Below the pieces are notes generated by a model. That model was not told the origin of the DNA and did no database searches. It worked only from the letters and a program-made list of their open reading frames with translations. This document shows, one piece after another, positions 8,304 to 17,700 of a stretch of DNA of 64,000 bases. Position 1 is the first letter of the stretch, and every line of letters starts with the position of its first letter. Source of the stretch: Streptomyces sp. NBRC 110035 (GTDB lineage: Bacteria; Actinomycetota; Actinomycetes; Streptomycetales; Streptomycetaceae); contig NZ_BBNN01000020.1 in the NCBI RefSeq assembly GCF_000829695.1, positions 215,225 through 279,224 of the forward strand, read 5' to 3'. The translations under genes and the position numbers were made by a program.

Positions 8304-8696
8304 ATGTCGCTCGACGTCTCACCGGCCCTACTCGAACAGGCCGAGCGAGGCGAGGTCGACGAAGCTGACTTCGTCGACTGCGTCCGGACCTCCCTGCCCT
8401 ACGCATGGGAGATGATCAGCTCCCTGGTGGCCCAGCTGAAGGTCGACGGCGGAGAGTTCGCCGACAACCAGACGCCCCCGCCGGACGAGCAGGCGCGCGG
8501 CCAGCTGTTGCGCGCGCTCGCGAGTGACGCGATACGCGGCGCGCTGCAGCGGCACTTCGGTGTCCGGCTGGCCTTCCAGAACTGCCACCGGGTGGCCGTG
8601 TTCCCGCTGGACTCCTCGGTCGACGAGAGGCTGGCCAAGTTCACCTCGGTCCGCGGTCAACTGCTGAACCAGTCACCGGAACTGCGCGACTGCTGA
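8304..8696 (+). CDS. SCO5389-family conserved actinobacterial protein
   Basis: 130 residues, cytoplasmic, no signal or membrane segment. It begins MSLDVSPALLEQAERGEV and includes the pattern FVDCVRTSLPYAWEMI. It corresponds, from memory, to the small protein that follows nucS in Streptomyces (SCO5389 family). The family has no established biochemical role that I know. A good AGAGGAGA Shine-Dalgarno sits six bases before the ATG. Conservation of position next to nucS is the main contextual clue. Confidence 0.85.
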   Translation: MSLDVSPALLEQAERGEVDEADFVDCVRTSLPYAWEMISSLVAQLKVDGGEFADNQTPPPDEQARGQLLRALASDAIRGALQRHFGVRLAFQNCHRVAVFPLDSSVDERLAKFTSVRGQLLNQSPELRDC

Positions 8697-8712
8697 CGCA
8701 CCACGTCGGTCG

Positions 8713-8761
8713 CTTGCCGCTCCGTACGCGGAGGTGCGGTTTTTTGCACCGGGGCGGCAAG
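8713..8761. terminator. Three-way-junction terminator between convergent genes
   Basis: An outer stem CTTGCCGC/GCGGCAAG (8713-8720 with 8754-8761) encloses two small hairpins (8721-8732; 8733-8737 with 8746-8750). The second has a GG-T6 loop. It lies between the convergent SCO5389-type and LLM genes. Confidence 0.6.
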
Positions 8762-8784
8762 CCACCATCGGACCCCCGGCTCGT

Positions 8785-9822
8785 TCAGGGCCTGTCGGCG
8801 AGTTGGGGGATCACCTCGCGGCCCAGCCGCCGCACGGTCTCCTCGGTCGCCGCGAGGTCGCCGGAACCCTCGACGAACAGCGCGAACCGGGAGATGCCGG
8901 TCCGCTCCCCGGTCGCGGCGAGCCGGTCCGCGCACAGCCGTGGGGTACCCACCGGGTGCAGCCCGCAGAGCAGTTCGGTGTAGGCCAGTGGGTCACGCAT
9001 CCGCCGCCGCCGGCCGTCCACCGTGACATGGGCCCCGAGCCCCTGCCGCAGCCAGCCCGGCATCGCCTTCAGCAGCGTCTCCGCCGCGTCGGTGCGCCGG
9101 TCGGCGATCTGGCAGACACCGGCCGACACGTGGGACGCCCGGCGGATCTCCGGCACGGGCCGCCCGCACGCGCGCGCGTGCCGCGCCCACAGGGCGACCA
9201 TCCCGGCCTTCTCCTCGTCCCCGACATGCATGCCGAGCAGCATCGGCAGCCCGCGCTCGGCGGCGAGCCGCACGCTCGCCGGGGAGGTGCAGGCCACCAC
9301 GACCTCGGGGCCCGCGGCCTCGGTGAGGGCCTCCGACGGGCGTGGCACGACGGGTACTTCACGGAAGCGGTAGCGCTCCCCGCCGGCCGCGACGGACGGT
9401 TCGCGCAGCCAGCGCACCAGCAGGTCGAGCGATTCCGGGAACCCCCGCTCGTACGCCTGCAGGCCGGCGCCGAACACCTCCAGGTCGACCCACGGCCCAC
9501 CGCGCCCGACGCCCAGCGAGAACCGGCCGCCGCTGGTGACGTGCAGCAGCGCGGCCTGCTCGCCGAGCGCCACCGGGTGGACGGTGGGCAGCACGCTCAC
9601 CGCCGTGCCGACCCGGATGCGGCGGGTGCGGCCGAGCAGTAACGCCGCCAGGGTGATCGCCGACGGACAGGTGCCGTACGGCACGAAGTGGTGCTCGCCC
9701 AGCCAGACCGCGTCCAGCCCCGCCTCCTCCGCCACTTCGGCGGAACGGACCGCTCGGTGCAGCGCCTCCCCCTCGCCCTGCCCGGGGAACCGGGCACCCA
9801 ACACGAAACTTCCCACACGCAT
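8785..9822 (-). CDS. LLM-class F420/flavin-dependent oxidoreductase (contains a TTA codon)
   Basis: 345 residues with the luciferase-like monooxygenase TIM-barrel pattern: AEEAGLDAVWLGEHHF near 31-46, the basic core TRRIRVGTAVSVLP near 66-79, and FSLGVGRGGPWVDLEVFG near 97-114. These enzymes oxidise or reduce small molecules using FMNH2 or F420; which cofactor applies here cannot be read directly. ATG at 9822 is preceded by AGGAAAG on the minus strand. Codon 61 (plus-strand 9640-9642) is TTA, the rare Streptomyces leucine codon read by the bldA tRNA. It was the only in-frame TTA I noticed in the window, so expression may be developmentally gated. The gene appears monocistronic. Confidence 0.88.
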   Translation of the reverse strand: MRVGSFVLGARFPGQGEGEALHRAVRSAEVAEEAGLDAVWLGEHHFVPYGTCPSAITLAALLLGRTRRIRVGTAVSVLPTVHPVALGEQAALLHVTSGGRFSLGVGRGGPWVDLEVFGAGLQAYERGFPESLDLLVRWLREPSVAAGGERYRFREVPVVPRPSEALTEAAGPEVVVACTSPASVRLAAERGLPMLLGMHVGDEEKAGMVALWARHARACGRPVPEIRRASHVSAGVCQIADRRTDAAETLLKAMPGWLRQGLGAHVTVDGRRRRMRDPLAYTELLCGLHPVGTPRLCADRLAATGERTGISRFALFVEGSGDLAATEETVRRLGREVIPQLADRP

Positions 9823-10065
9823 CGCTTTCCTGCTTCCTCGGCTCCGACACGGAGCTCCCCCGCAGGGCACAACCGTCTGACACGTGCCGAGGACACGGCC
9901 GGGAGGGGGAATGTGCGGATTGTCTGCAGAACGGGCGGTCCGTGAACCGGTGCCGCACCGCCGTGAAGTGAGGCTTGTGAGGATTGGTTCCGTGCGCGTA
10001 CCCGGCTCCGCCCCGCGTAGGCTGGATGCGGTCCCTGCATCCTGTACAGCCCCGTGAGGTGTCCT

Positions 10066-10398
10066 GTGTCCCCGCGCCGCAACCGAGCCAAGGGAGCCGG
10101 TTCGTCCGGCAGGAGCGCCGAGGACGACCGGTCCGGGCGCTACGGCGGCTGGCAGTCCGCCGAGAGCTGGCGGGGCGAGGAGTGGAACGTCCGGCACGTG
10201 GCGGGGGCCAGCGCCCAGGGCAAGGCGTACCGGTGCCCCGGCTGCGACCAGTTGATCCCGGACGGGGTGCCGCACGTGGTGGCCTGGCCGGACCACTCGG
10301 GGGTCGACGAACGCCGGCACTGGCACACGTCCTGCTGGAACGCCAGGGACCGCCGCACCACGCGGGTGCAGCGGTCCCGTAACGCGCCGAGGTTCTGA
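10066..10398 (+). CDS. Small basic protein with HNH/zinc-ribbon-like Cys-His pattern
   Basis: 110 residues. A basic, disordered N-terminus (about 1-50) precedes a compact Cys/His segment: YRCPGCDQLIPDG, then HVVAWPD and RHWHTSCWNARDRR. The order C-x2-C ... H ... H-x3-C resembles an HNH or treble-clef zinc site. Similar Streptomyces proteins are labelled ATP/GTP-binding without visible P-loop support. The GTG start was chosen because GAGGTG lies just upstream; an in-frame upstream GTG at 10054 is less well placed. DNA or RNA binding is plausible from charge but unproven. Confidence 0.75.
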   Translation: MSPRRNRAKGAGSSGRSAEDDRSGRYGGWQSAESWRGEEWNVRHVAGASAQGKAYRCPGCDQLIPDGVPHVVAWPDHSGVDERRHWHTSCWNARDRRTTRVQRSRNAPRF

Positions 10399-10411
10399 GG
10401 CCTCCGGGTCC

Positions 10412-11284
10412 CTAGACGTCCCGCTTTCCGAGGAGGGCGAAGGCCGCGCCGAACGCCACGGCCGTGAGCCCGAGCATGATCCACAGCGGGTCCCAGCCGG
10501 ACGGGCCGGACGAGCTGAGGGAGTTGGCGTAGAAGATGCTCAGCTGGTTCGGGATGGAGTACTCGAACAGCGCGGTGCGCACGCCCTCCAGTGACGAGGC
10601 GAACATGAACATCGCGATCACCAGCGGGGCGAGCACGGCGCCGATCATGAGGGTGATGGCGCCCGCCGAGTGCCGGACGATCGAGCCGACGGCCAGCGAG
10701 AGCGCGCCGAGCAGCGCGATGTAGAACGAGACTCCGACGGTGGCCTTCAGCCACTCGCCCCCGGTGGGCTCGTCCGCGTTGTTGCCCGCCAGCATGGCCA
10801 CGTGCAGGAACGCGACGACCGTCGCGGACACCAGCGTGACCACGAAGGCGATCAGGAAGAACACCAGGGCCTTGGCCGCGAGCACCCGGCCGCGTGAGGG
10901 GCAGGCCACCATGGTGGTGCGGATCATGCCGGTGCTGTACTCCGAGGCGGTGGTCAGCACGCCCAGGGTGATGACGCACATGATGCCCAGGAGCAGGCCG
11001 AAGAAGCCCAGGGAGAGCGCGTTCCCACCACCGAGGTCCGGGTCGGTGCCCGCCACCACCAGACCGGTCAGCAGGCCGATGCCGACGACGAGGAACACGA
11101 ACACGCCCAGCGTCCACATCGTGGAGCGCACCGACTTGATCTTCGTCCACTCGGAGGCCAGCGCATGCCCGAAGTGGGTGCGCACCACCGGGATCGGCGA
11201 GGTGTAGCCGGGGTACGGGGAGGGGGGCGCGGCCGTCTGCCATGCGGGCGCGGCCTGCTGCGTCGGGGGCTGGGGCGTGCTCAT
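10412..11284 (-). CDS. ABC-2 type transporter permease
   Basis: 290 residues. A Pro/Gln-rich cytoplasmic N-terminus (1-35) is followed by LASEWTKIKSVRSTMWTL, the typical start of ABC-2 permeases, and six predicted membrane helices. The motif YSTGMIRTTMVACPSRGRVL sits between helices. It starts at ATG 11284, overlapping the stop of the upstream ATPase by four bases (ATGA), so the two form a translationally coupled transporter. Substrate is unknown; paralogous systems export peptides, lipids or antibiotics. The adjacent second transporter of this type is broken. Confidence 0.88.
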   Translation of the reverse strand: MSTPQPPTQQAAPAWQTAAPPSPYPGYTSPIPVVRTHFGHALASEWTKIKSVRSTMWTLGVFVFLVVGIGLLTGLVVAGTDPDLGGGNALSLGFFGLLLGIMCVITLGVLTTASEYSTGMIRTTMVACPSRGRVLAAKALVFFLIAFVVTLVSATVVAFLHVAMLAGNNADEPTGGEWLKATVGVSFYIALLGALSLAVGSIVRHSAGAITLMIGAVLAPLVIAMFMFASSLEGVRTALFEYSIPNQLSIFYANSLSSSGPSGWDPLWIMLGLTAVAFGAAFALLGKRDV

Positions 11285-12561
11285 CGGGCGTCCTCGGGCT
11301 TGGTCACGTCGGAGCCGGCCGGGCCGGCTGGGGCAGCGGGGACGGCAGGCGACGCGGCCGGGGCGGCGGCCGGAGGGGGAGTGACCGGCGCGGTCGGGGC
11401 GGGCTGCGGGGCGGGCCCGGCATACGGGTTGGCCACCGGTGCGCCCGGGGCCGCCGCAGGGCCGCCCGGAGCGCCGTACGGGCCCGCGGGGGCCTGCGGC
11501 GCTGCACCCGGCGCCACCGCGAACCGCTGACCGCCCTGCTGGGGCGGCGGCGGGGCGTACCAGCCGGGCTGGCCCTGCCCCGGCACCGACAGCGGCGGCT
11601 GCGCGCCCGGCGGGAGCGGCTCCTGGAACCCCTCCTTCTGGTCGGTGGTCGAGCGGTAGTCGACCGCGCCCTGCGTCATCCGCATGTACGCCTCCTCCAG
11701 CGAGGCCTGGTGCGGGGACAGCTCCCACAGCCGTACGCCGGCCTCGTGGGCGATGTCGCTCAGGCGGGGCAGCGGCAGCCCCGTCACCCGCAGCGCGCCG
11801 TCCTGTTCGGGCAGTACGTGGCCGCCCGCCCCGGTGAGCGCGGCGGACAGCTTCTCGCGCTGCTGCGGTTCGCTGTCCGGAGTGCGCACCCGGGCGAAGT
11901 CGGCGGAGTTCGCGGAGATGAAGTCCTTCACGCTCATGTCGGACAGCAGCTGCCCCCGGCCGATCACGATGAGGTGGTCGGCGGTCAGCGCCATCTCGCT
12001 CATCAGGTGGGAGGAGACGAAGACCGTACGGCCCTCCGCGGCGAGCGTCTTCATCAGGTTGCGCACCCAGAGGATGCCCTCGGGGTCGAGGCCGTTGACC
12101 GGCTCGTCGAAGAGCAGCACCTGGGGGTCGCCGAGCAGCGCGGCGGCGATCCCCAGCCGCTGGCCCATGCCCAGGGAGAAGCCCTTGGAACGCCGCCGCG
12201 CCACCTCGTGCAGCCCGACCACACCCAGCACCTCGTCGACGCGGCGGGCCGGGATGCCGGACAGCTGGGCCAGACTCAGCAGGTGGCTGCGGGCGGACCG
12301 GCCGCCGTGCACCGCCTTGGCGTCCAGCAGGGCGCCGACCTGCCGGGCGGCGTTGGGCAGCCTGCGGTAGGGGTAGCCGCCGATCGTGACATGGCCCGCG
12401 GTGGGGTTGTCGAGACCGAGGATCATCCGCATCGTCGTCGACTTGCCCGAGCCGTTGGGCCCGAGGAAGCCGGTGACGGCGCCGGGCCGCACCTGGAAGG
12501 AAAGGTTGTACACAGCGGTCTTGTCGCCGTACCGCTTGGTCAGGCCGACTGCCTCGATCAT
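11281..12561 (-). CDS. ABC transporter ATP-binding protein with Pro/Ala-rich C-terminal tail
   Basis: 426 residues. The ATPase domain is complete: Walker A GPNGSGKS near 34-41, signature FSLGMGQRLG (a LSGGQ variant), Walker B VLLFDEPVNGLDP and the H-loop SSHLMSEM. The last roughly 110 residues are a Pro/Gly/Ala-rich low-complexity tail typical of some Streptomyces ATPases. ATG 12561 begins MIEAVGLTKRYG. The same frame stays open upstream into the remnant permease to about 13323 with no stop, so a longer read-through product is formally possible. A hairpin at 12590-12609 lies in that leader and argues for independent initiation. Confidence 0.88.
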   Translation of the reverse strand: MIEAVGLTKRYGDKTAVYNLSFQVRPGAVTGFLGPNGSGKSTTMRMILGLDNPTAGHVTIGGYPYRRLPNAARQVGALLDAKAVHGGRSARSHLLSLAQLSGIPARRVDEVLGVVGLHEVARRRSKGFSLGMGQRLGIAAALLGDPQVLLFDEPVNGLDPEGILWVRNLMKTLAAEGRTVFVSSHLMSEMALTADHLIVIGRGQLLSDMSVKDFISANSADFARVRTPDSEPQQREKLSAALTGAGGHVLPEQDGALRVTGLPLPRLSDIAHEAGVRLWELSPHQASLEEAYMRMTQGAVDYRSTTDQKEGFQEPLPPGAQPPLSVPGQGQPGWYAPPPPQQGGQRFAVAPGAAPQAPAGPYGAPGGPAAAPGAPVANPYAGPAPQPAPTAPVTPPPAAAPAASPAVPAAPAGPAGSDVTKPEDAR

Positions 12562-12589
12562 GCTCCGCCCCATCGAGAGGTTCAGGACA

Positions 12590-12609
12590 ACGGGGGCGCA
12601 CGCCCCCGT
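12590..12609 (-). terminator. Hairpin between permease remnant and ABC ATPase gene
   Basis: Perfect 9-bp stem ACGGGGGCG/CGCCCCCGT with a two-base loop. It is positioned where the upstream permease transcript would end and about 30 bases before the ATPase start. Confidence 0.6.
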
Positions 12610-12696
12610 AAGGGTTAGGAGGATATCGAGAGGCTGACGGTTCCGCCCAAGGCGAGGTAAAAACCGGCCCGCCCGTCCGCGTTCCCTCCGCTTTCC

Positions 12697-13191
12697 CTGC
12701 GCGTCGCGCTTCCTCAGCAGCAGGTAGCCGCCGGCGAGCGCCGCGATCACCCACAGCACCATGATGCCGAGTCCGCCCCAGGGCCCGTACGGGGTGTCGC
12801 CGTCGAGCGGCGTGACCACCTGCATGATCCGGCTGCCGGCCTGGTCCGGCAGGAACCGGCCGACCTTCTCCGTCGCGGGGACGTTGCCCAGGACGGTGGA
12901 GATCAGGAAGAAGAACGGCATCAGGATGCCCAGCGACAGCATCGGGGAGCGCAGCATCGTGGCGACACCCATCGAGAACACCGCGATCAGCGTCATGTAC
13001 AGACCGCCGCCGATCACGGCCCGCAGCACCCCCTCGTCGCCCAGGGACGCCTGGTGCTCGCCGAGCATCGCCTGCCCGAGGAAGAAGGCGGCGAAGCTGG
13101 TGGCCATGCTCACGACGAGCGCGAGCGCGGTCGCCACGGCGAGCTTACCGGCCAGGAAACCGCCCCGTTGCGGCACGGCCGCCAGCGAGGT
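12697..13191 (-). pseudogene. ABC-2 permease remnant lacking its N-terminal part
   Basis: The translated segment starts abruptly at RTSLAAVPQRGGFLAGK, equivalent to the internal IRTTMVACPSRGRVLAAK of the intact permease downstream. It runs through four recognisable membrane helices to LLLRKRDAQ. The normal N-terminal cytoplasmic part and first helices (about 100 residues) are missing. No start codon with a ribosome site is evident, and the frame has no own stop, continuing into the next ATPase gene. The left edge is approximate, placed where similarity to permease C-termini ends. The simplest explanation is one internal deletion joining this gene to the truncated ATPase upstream. Confidence 0.78.
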
Positions 13192-13489
13192 TCTGGGCGA
13201 GGCACAGCAGATGGTTGAAGGCGCTGCGGCCACCGTGCACGGCCTCGGCGTCGAGGAGGGCGCCGATGTACTTCGGCGGGTCCTTGAGCCCGTCGTAGTG
13301 CTTGCCGTCGATCCGGACGTCACCGGCGGTGGGCCGGTTCAGGCCCAGCACCATCCGCACGGTGGTGGACTTGCCCGCGCCGTTGGGGCCGAGGAAGCCC
13401 GTGACGATGCCCGGTCCGACGGTGAACGTCAGGTGGTCGACCGCCACCTTCTCGCCGTACCGCTTGGTCAGCCCCACGAGCTCGATCAT
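13192..13489 (-). pseudogene. Truncated ABC ATPase gene (first ~99 codons)
   Basis: It begins normally with MIELVGLTKRYGEKVAV and carries Walker A GPNGAGKS. Similarity stops after FNHLLCLAQ (residue 99). The frame then reads about 15 foreign residues and ends at 13145, inside permease sequence in another frame. Signature, Walker B and H-loop are absent, so the product cannot hydrolyse ATP. Full-length relatives have roughly 300 residues. The break lies at about 13188-13195, the same point where the permease remnant begins. The upstream promoter side looks intact, so a short peptide may still be made. Confidence 0.85.
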
Positions 13490-13509
13490 GCGGCAACGCT
13501 AGAACGGGA

Positions 13510-13545
13510 CGAGGCCCTCTGCCACCTCGGTGGCAGAGGGCCTCG
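13510..13545 (-). terminator. Strong hairpin downstream of nothing on plus, upstream of filP stop region
   Basis: Perfect 17-bp inverted repeat (13510-13526 with 13529-13545; AGGCCCTCTGCCACC arm) with a two-base loop. It lies just before the truncated ATPase start in minus-strand order and just after the filP stop, where it would end filP transcription. Confidence 0.75.
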
Positions 13546-13596
13546 CCGATGTCCGGCCACGGTGCTCCGGCCCCGGGGCCGGCCCGGAACCGCTGG

Positions 13597-14532
13597 TTAC
13601 CGCGTCTGCTGCGCCGGGACCCCGCGGGAGGCGGGCTCCTCCTCGGCCGGCGAACCGGCCGCGGCCACCGCGGCGCCCGTGAGCGTCGCCAGCATCTCGC
13701 GGACGTTGGTCAGCTGGGCGTTGATGGAGTCGCGGCGGTTGGTCAGCGCCGCCAGCTCCCGCTCGGATTCCGAACGGATCCGGTCGGCCTTGGCGTTGGC
13801 GTCGGCCACGATGTCCTCGGCCTGACGCTGGGCGGTCTCCACCGTCTGGCGGGCCCGGCGCTCGGCGTCCGTGCGCAGCTTCTCGGCCTCCAGGCGCAGC
13901 TGCTCCGCCCGGTGCTCGATCTCGGCCAGACGCTTCTCGGCCTTGGCCTGACGCGACGCCAGGTCGCGCTCGGACTGCTCGCGGCGCTTGGCGAGGTTCG
14001 TCTCGAAGTCGGCGGCGGCCTGCGCGGCCTTCGCGCGGGTCTCCTCGAAGAGGGCGTCCGCCTCCTCGCGCTTGGACTGGGCGTCCCTCTGGGCGTCCGA
14101 CCGCAGCTGCGCGGCCTCGCTCTGCGCCTTCTCGACGATCCGGACGCCGTCGTCCTCGGCCTTGGCCTTGCGCTCGGCGGAGTACGACTCCGCGTCGTTG
14201 CGCACCTGCTGGGCGGCGGACTCGGCGAGCTCGCGGTGCTGCTCGGCCGCGCGCCGGGCCTCCTCACGGAGGTCCTTCGCCTCCTCCTCGGCCAGGCGAA
14301 GGATCTTCTCCACCCGCGCGCCGAGCCCCGCGTACGACGGTTCGGCGTCGGTGACCTGGGCCTGGGCGTTCTGCGTCTCGAGGTGGAGCTCCTCGATGCG
14401 CTTTTCCAACGCGGTGATACGGGCGAGAGCGCTGTCACGGTCGGAGACGAGCTTGGAGATGCGTTCGTCCACCTGAGCGCGGTCGTATCCACGCCGCACA
14501 AGCTCGAAGCCGTAGGGGGAAGTGTCGCTCAT
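13597..14532 (-). CDS. filP: FilP, intermediate-filament-like coiled-coil protein
   Basis: 311 residues. A conserved N-terminal segment MSDTSPYGFELVRRGYDRAQ resembles DivIVA-type starts. A short linker leads into a long Ala/Glu/Arg-rich coiled coil (about 75-265) with heptad/hendecad spacing, and a Pro/Glu tail follows. In S. coelicolor FilP forms cytoskeletal filaments behind hyphal tips, supports cell stiffness and polar growth, and interacts with DivIVA and Scy. Length and the adjacent scy gene match that assignment. ATG start; stop TAA at 13597. It probably has its own promoter in the 235-base gap after scy. Confidence 0.94.
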   Translation of the reverse strand: MSDTSPYGFELVRRGYDRAQVDERISKLVSDRDSALARITALEKRIEELHLETQNAQAQVTDAEPSYAGLGARVEKILRLAEEEAKDLREEARRAAEQHRELAESAAQQVRNDAESYSAERKAKAEDDGVRIVEKAQSEAAQLRSDAQRDAQSKREEADALFEETRAKAAQAAADFETNLAKRREQSERDLASRQAKAEKRLAEIEHRAEQLRLEAEKLRTDAERRARQTVETAQRQAEDIVADANAKADRIRSESERELAALTNRRDSINAQLTNVREMLATLTGAAVAAAGSPAEEEPASRGVPAQQTR

Positions 14533-14767
14533 GGGGTTCCTGTCGAATGAGACCGGTGAGGTGATAGGGGGAATCCTAGGGGCCGAAGCGCTGTGTCATC
14601 GAGCGGATGCACGTTTGATACGGAGAATGACACCCCTTTTGAGTGGCCGACCCCCGGAGTGCTTGCCAAGCTCATCCTCAAACCCCCTTACCGGCAGGGG
14701 ATTTGACCTGCCGGCAAGGGATTTCGCTCACCCTCGAAGGATTCTGCCAGGTTCGTCGTGAGAAGTC

Positions 14768-17700
14768 CTAACCGTCCGAGGACTTGCTCCGCTGGCCGGG
14801 CGTACCGGCCGCCGCGGCCGCCGCGGCCGCCTTCACCCCGTTGTCCTTGCCGCCGGGCGCCTCGAACGACTCCAGCGCCTCCAGGACGTCCTGCACGCGT
14901 GAGATCTCGACGTTGATGTCCTCGCGCCGCCGCACCAGGACCTCCAGCTCGCGCTTGCCCTCCTCGACCGTGGCCCGCGCCTCGCGGACCGCCTCGGCCT
15001 TCAGCTCCTCGGCCTCCCTGACCAGTGCGGCCTTCTTCTGCTCGGCCTCCTTCAGGAGACCCTCGGCCTTCTTCACCGCGGCGATACGCACCTTGCCCGC
15101 CTCGGAGTTGGCCTCGGACACGATCTCCTTGGCCTTCGCCTGCGCCTTGGCCAGCTGCTCCTCGGACGCCTTGATCAGCGCGTCGCAGCGGTCGCCGGTG
15201 GACTTCATCGTCTCGGACGCCTCACGGCGGGCCCGCTCGTGCAGCTCCTCGATCTCCTTGGTGATCCGGTCCCGCAGCTCCTCGGCCCGCTCCCTGATCC
15301 GGGTCGCGTCCCGGCGGGCCCCGATCAGCAGCTCGTCCGCGTCCGTACGGGACTTCTCCACCCGGGAGTTGCCCTCGACCGTCGCCTCCGAGACGAGCCG
15401 GTCGGCCTCGGCACGGGCGGCGCCGACCATCGAGTCGGCCTGGGCCTCCGCGTCCGCGGTGGTCTTCTGCGCCTGCTGCTGCGCCTCGGTGAGCAGCTTG
15501 TCCGCCTCGGCGGCGGTCTCCGTGATGAGGGTGTCGACCTGCTCGGCCGCCTCCGAACGCCGCTTGTTGGCGTCCTTGCGGGCCTCGTCGAGGGTGCGCT
15601 CGGCGTCCTCGCGCGCGGACGTCACCAGCCGGTCCGCCTCCCGCTCCGCGTCGGCCTTGAGCCGCGCGGACTCGCCGCGGACCCGCTCCGCGTGCTGCTG
15701 CGCCGAACCGGCCGCCGCGGCCGCCTCGGCCCGCAGCCGCTCCGCGTCGCCGGACGCGTCCGCGATCAGCTTCTCGGCCTTGGCCGCCGACTCCGTGCGC
15801 AGCCGGTCGGTCTCCGCGATCGTCTCCGCGGTGAGCCGCTCTGCCTCGCCGCGCGCCTCGGTGATCAGGGTGTCCACCTGGGCCGCCGCGTCCGAACGGA
15901 TCCGGTTGGCGTCCTCCCGGGCCTCGGCGCGGGTGCGTGCCGCGGTCTGCTCGGCCTCGGCGACCGCGTCCGACGCCTCCGTACGCATCCGCCGGGTCTG
16001 CTCGGAGACCTCCGAACGGACCCGGTCCGCCTCGGTGATCGCCTCGGACACCGTGCGCTCGGCGAGCGCCTTGGCGGCCTCCGTCTCCTCCTGCGCCTCG
16101 CGCCGCAGCCGGGCCGCGTCCTCGCCGGCCCGCTCCCGCTCCGCGTAGGCGTCGGTCCGGACCCGCTCCGACTCCTCCTGCGCCTCGCGGCGCGTGCGGT
16201 CCGCCGCGTGCTCGGCGGCCTGGCGCAGCCCGGTGATCTCGTCCTGCGCCTGCTCCTGCAGCCCCGCGACCGAGTCCCGCACCTGCTGGGCGTGCTGCTC
16301 GGCCGCCGACACCATCTCGGTGGCGCGCCGGTCGGCCTCCTCGACCAGCCGTACGGCCTCGGCCTGCGCCTCCTCCACCCGCTTGCGGGCCGACGCCAGC
16401 AGCTCCTCGCTCTGCTCCCGGGCACGCTCGCGCTCCTGGTCGGCCTCCGTGCGGGCCGCGCCCAGCAGCTCCTCGGCCTCGCGCCGGCGCCGGGCGGCCT
16501 CCTCCTGAGCGCCGGCCAGCGTCTCCTGCGCCTCCGCGCCGAGCCGCTCGGCCGCGGCCAGTGCCTCGGCCCGCATCCGGTCGGCGCTGTCCTGCGCCTC
16601 GGACTTCAGCCGCTCCGCCTCCGCCGCGGCTTCCGACCGCAGCCGCACGGCCACCGACTCGCCCTCCGCGCGGGAGGCCGACGCGTCCGCCGCCGCCTCG
16701 TCGCGCAGCCGCTCCGCCTCCGCCTCCGCCTGCTCCCGCAGCGCACGGCCCCGCTCCGCCGCCTCGGTGCGCAGCCGCTCGGCCTCGTCCGCCGCCTCCC
16801 GGCGGATACGGACCGCCTCCTCGCGGGCGTCGCTCAGCGCCTGCTCGGCCGAGGCGAGCCGCTCCTCGGCCTCCGTCTGCAGCCGGGTCAGCTCCTGGTC
16901 GGCCTCCGCGCGGCGCGCGGTGACGGCCCGCTCGGCCTCCTCGTGGACCTCGCGTGCGGCCCGCTCGGCGTCCTCCCTGAGCGCGTCGGCCTGCTCGACG
17001 GCGTCCGCGCGGTGCCGCTCCGCCTCCTTGCGGGTGCGCTCCAGTGTCTCCTCGGCCTGCCGGCGCAGCGCCGTGGCGCGCTCTATGGCCTCGGTACGGA
17101 CCTTCTCGCTGTCCGTCTGCGCGGTGGAACGCAGCTCGTCGGCGTCGGCCTTCGCCTTGGCCAGCAGCTCCTCGGCGGACCGGGCGGCCTCCTCGATCTG
17201 CGACACGGCCTGCTTACGGGCCTCCGCACGGATCTTCTCGCCCTCGGCGACCGCCTCGGCCCGCAGGTGCTCGGCCTCGCCGCGCAGCCGGCGGGCCTCC
17301 TCCTGGAGCTCGACCGTCTTGGCCCGGTACTCCTTGGTGTCGTCCTTCGCCGCGCCCTTGAGCTGCGTCGCGATGTCGTGCGCCTCGGCGCGCAGCCGGT
17401 CCGCCTCCGCCTCGGCCTCCCGGCGGATCCGCGCGGCCTCCTCGGACGCCTCCTTGGTGGTCCGCTTGGCTTCCTCCGACGCCTTGGTGAGCACGTCCTC
17501 GGCGGTCCGGGCCGCCTTCGACAACTGGGTGGCGCTCTCCTCGGCGGTGACCGTGCGGGCCCTCTCGGAGGCCTCCGCGACGATCTTCTCCGCCTCCGCG
17601 CGGGCGTCCGCGACGATCTGCTCGGCGTCCGCCTTGGTGGTCTCGGCCTCCTTGGTGGCCTCGGTGACCAGCCGGGCGACCTGCTCCTTGGCCGTACGCG

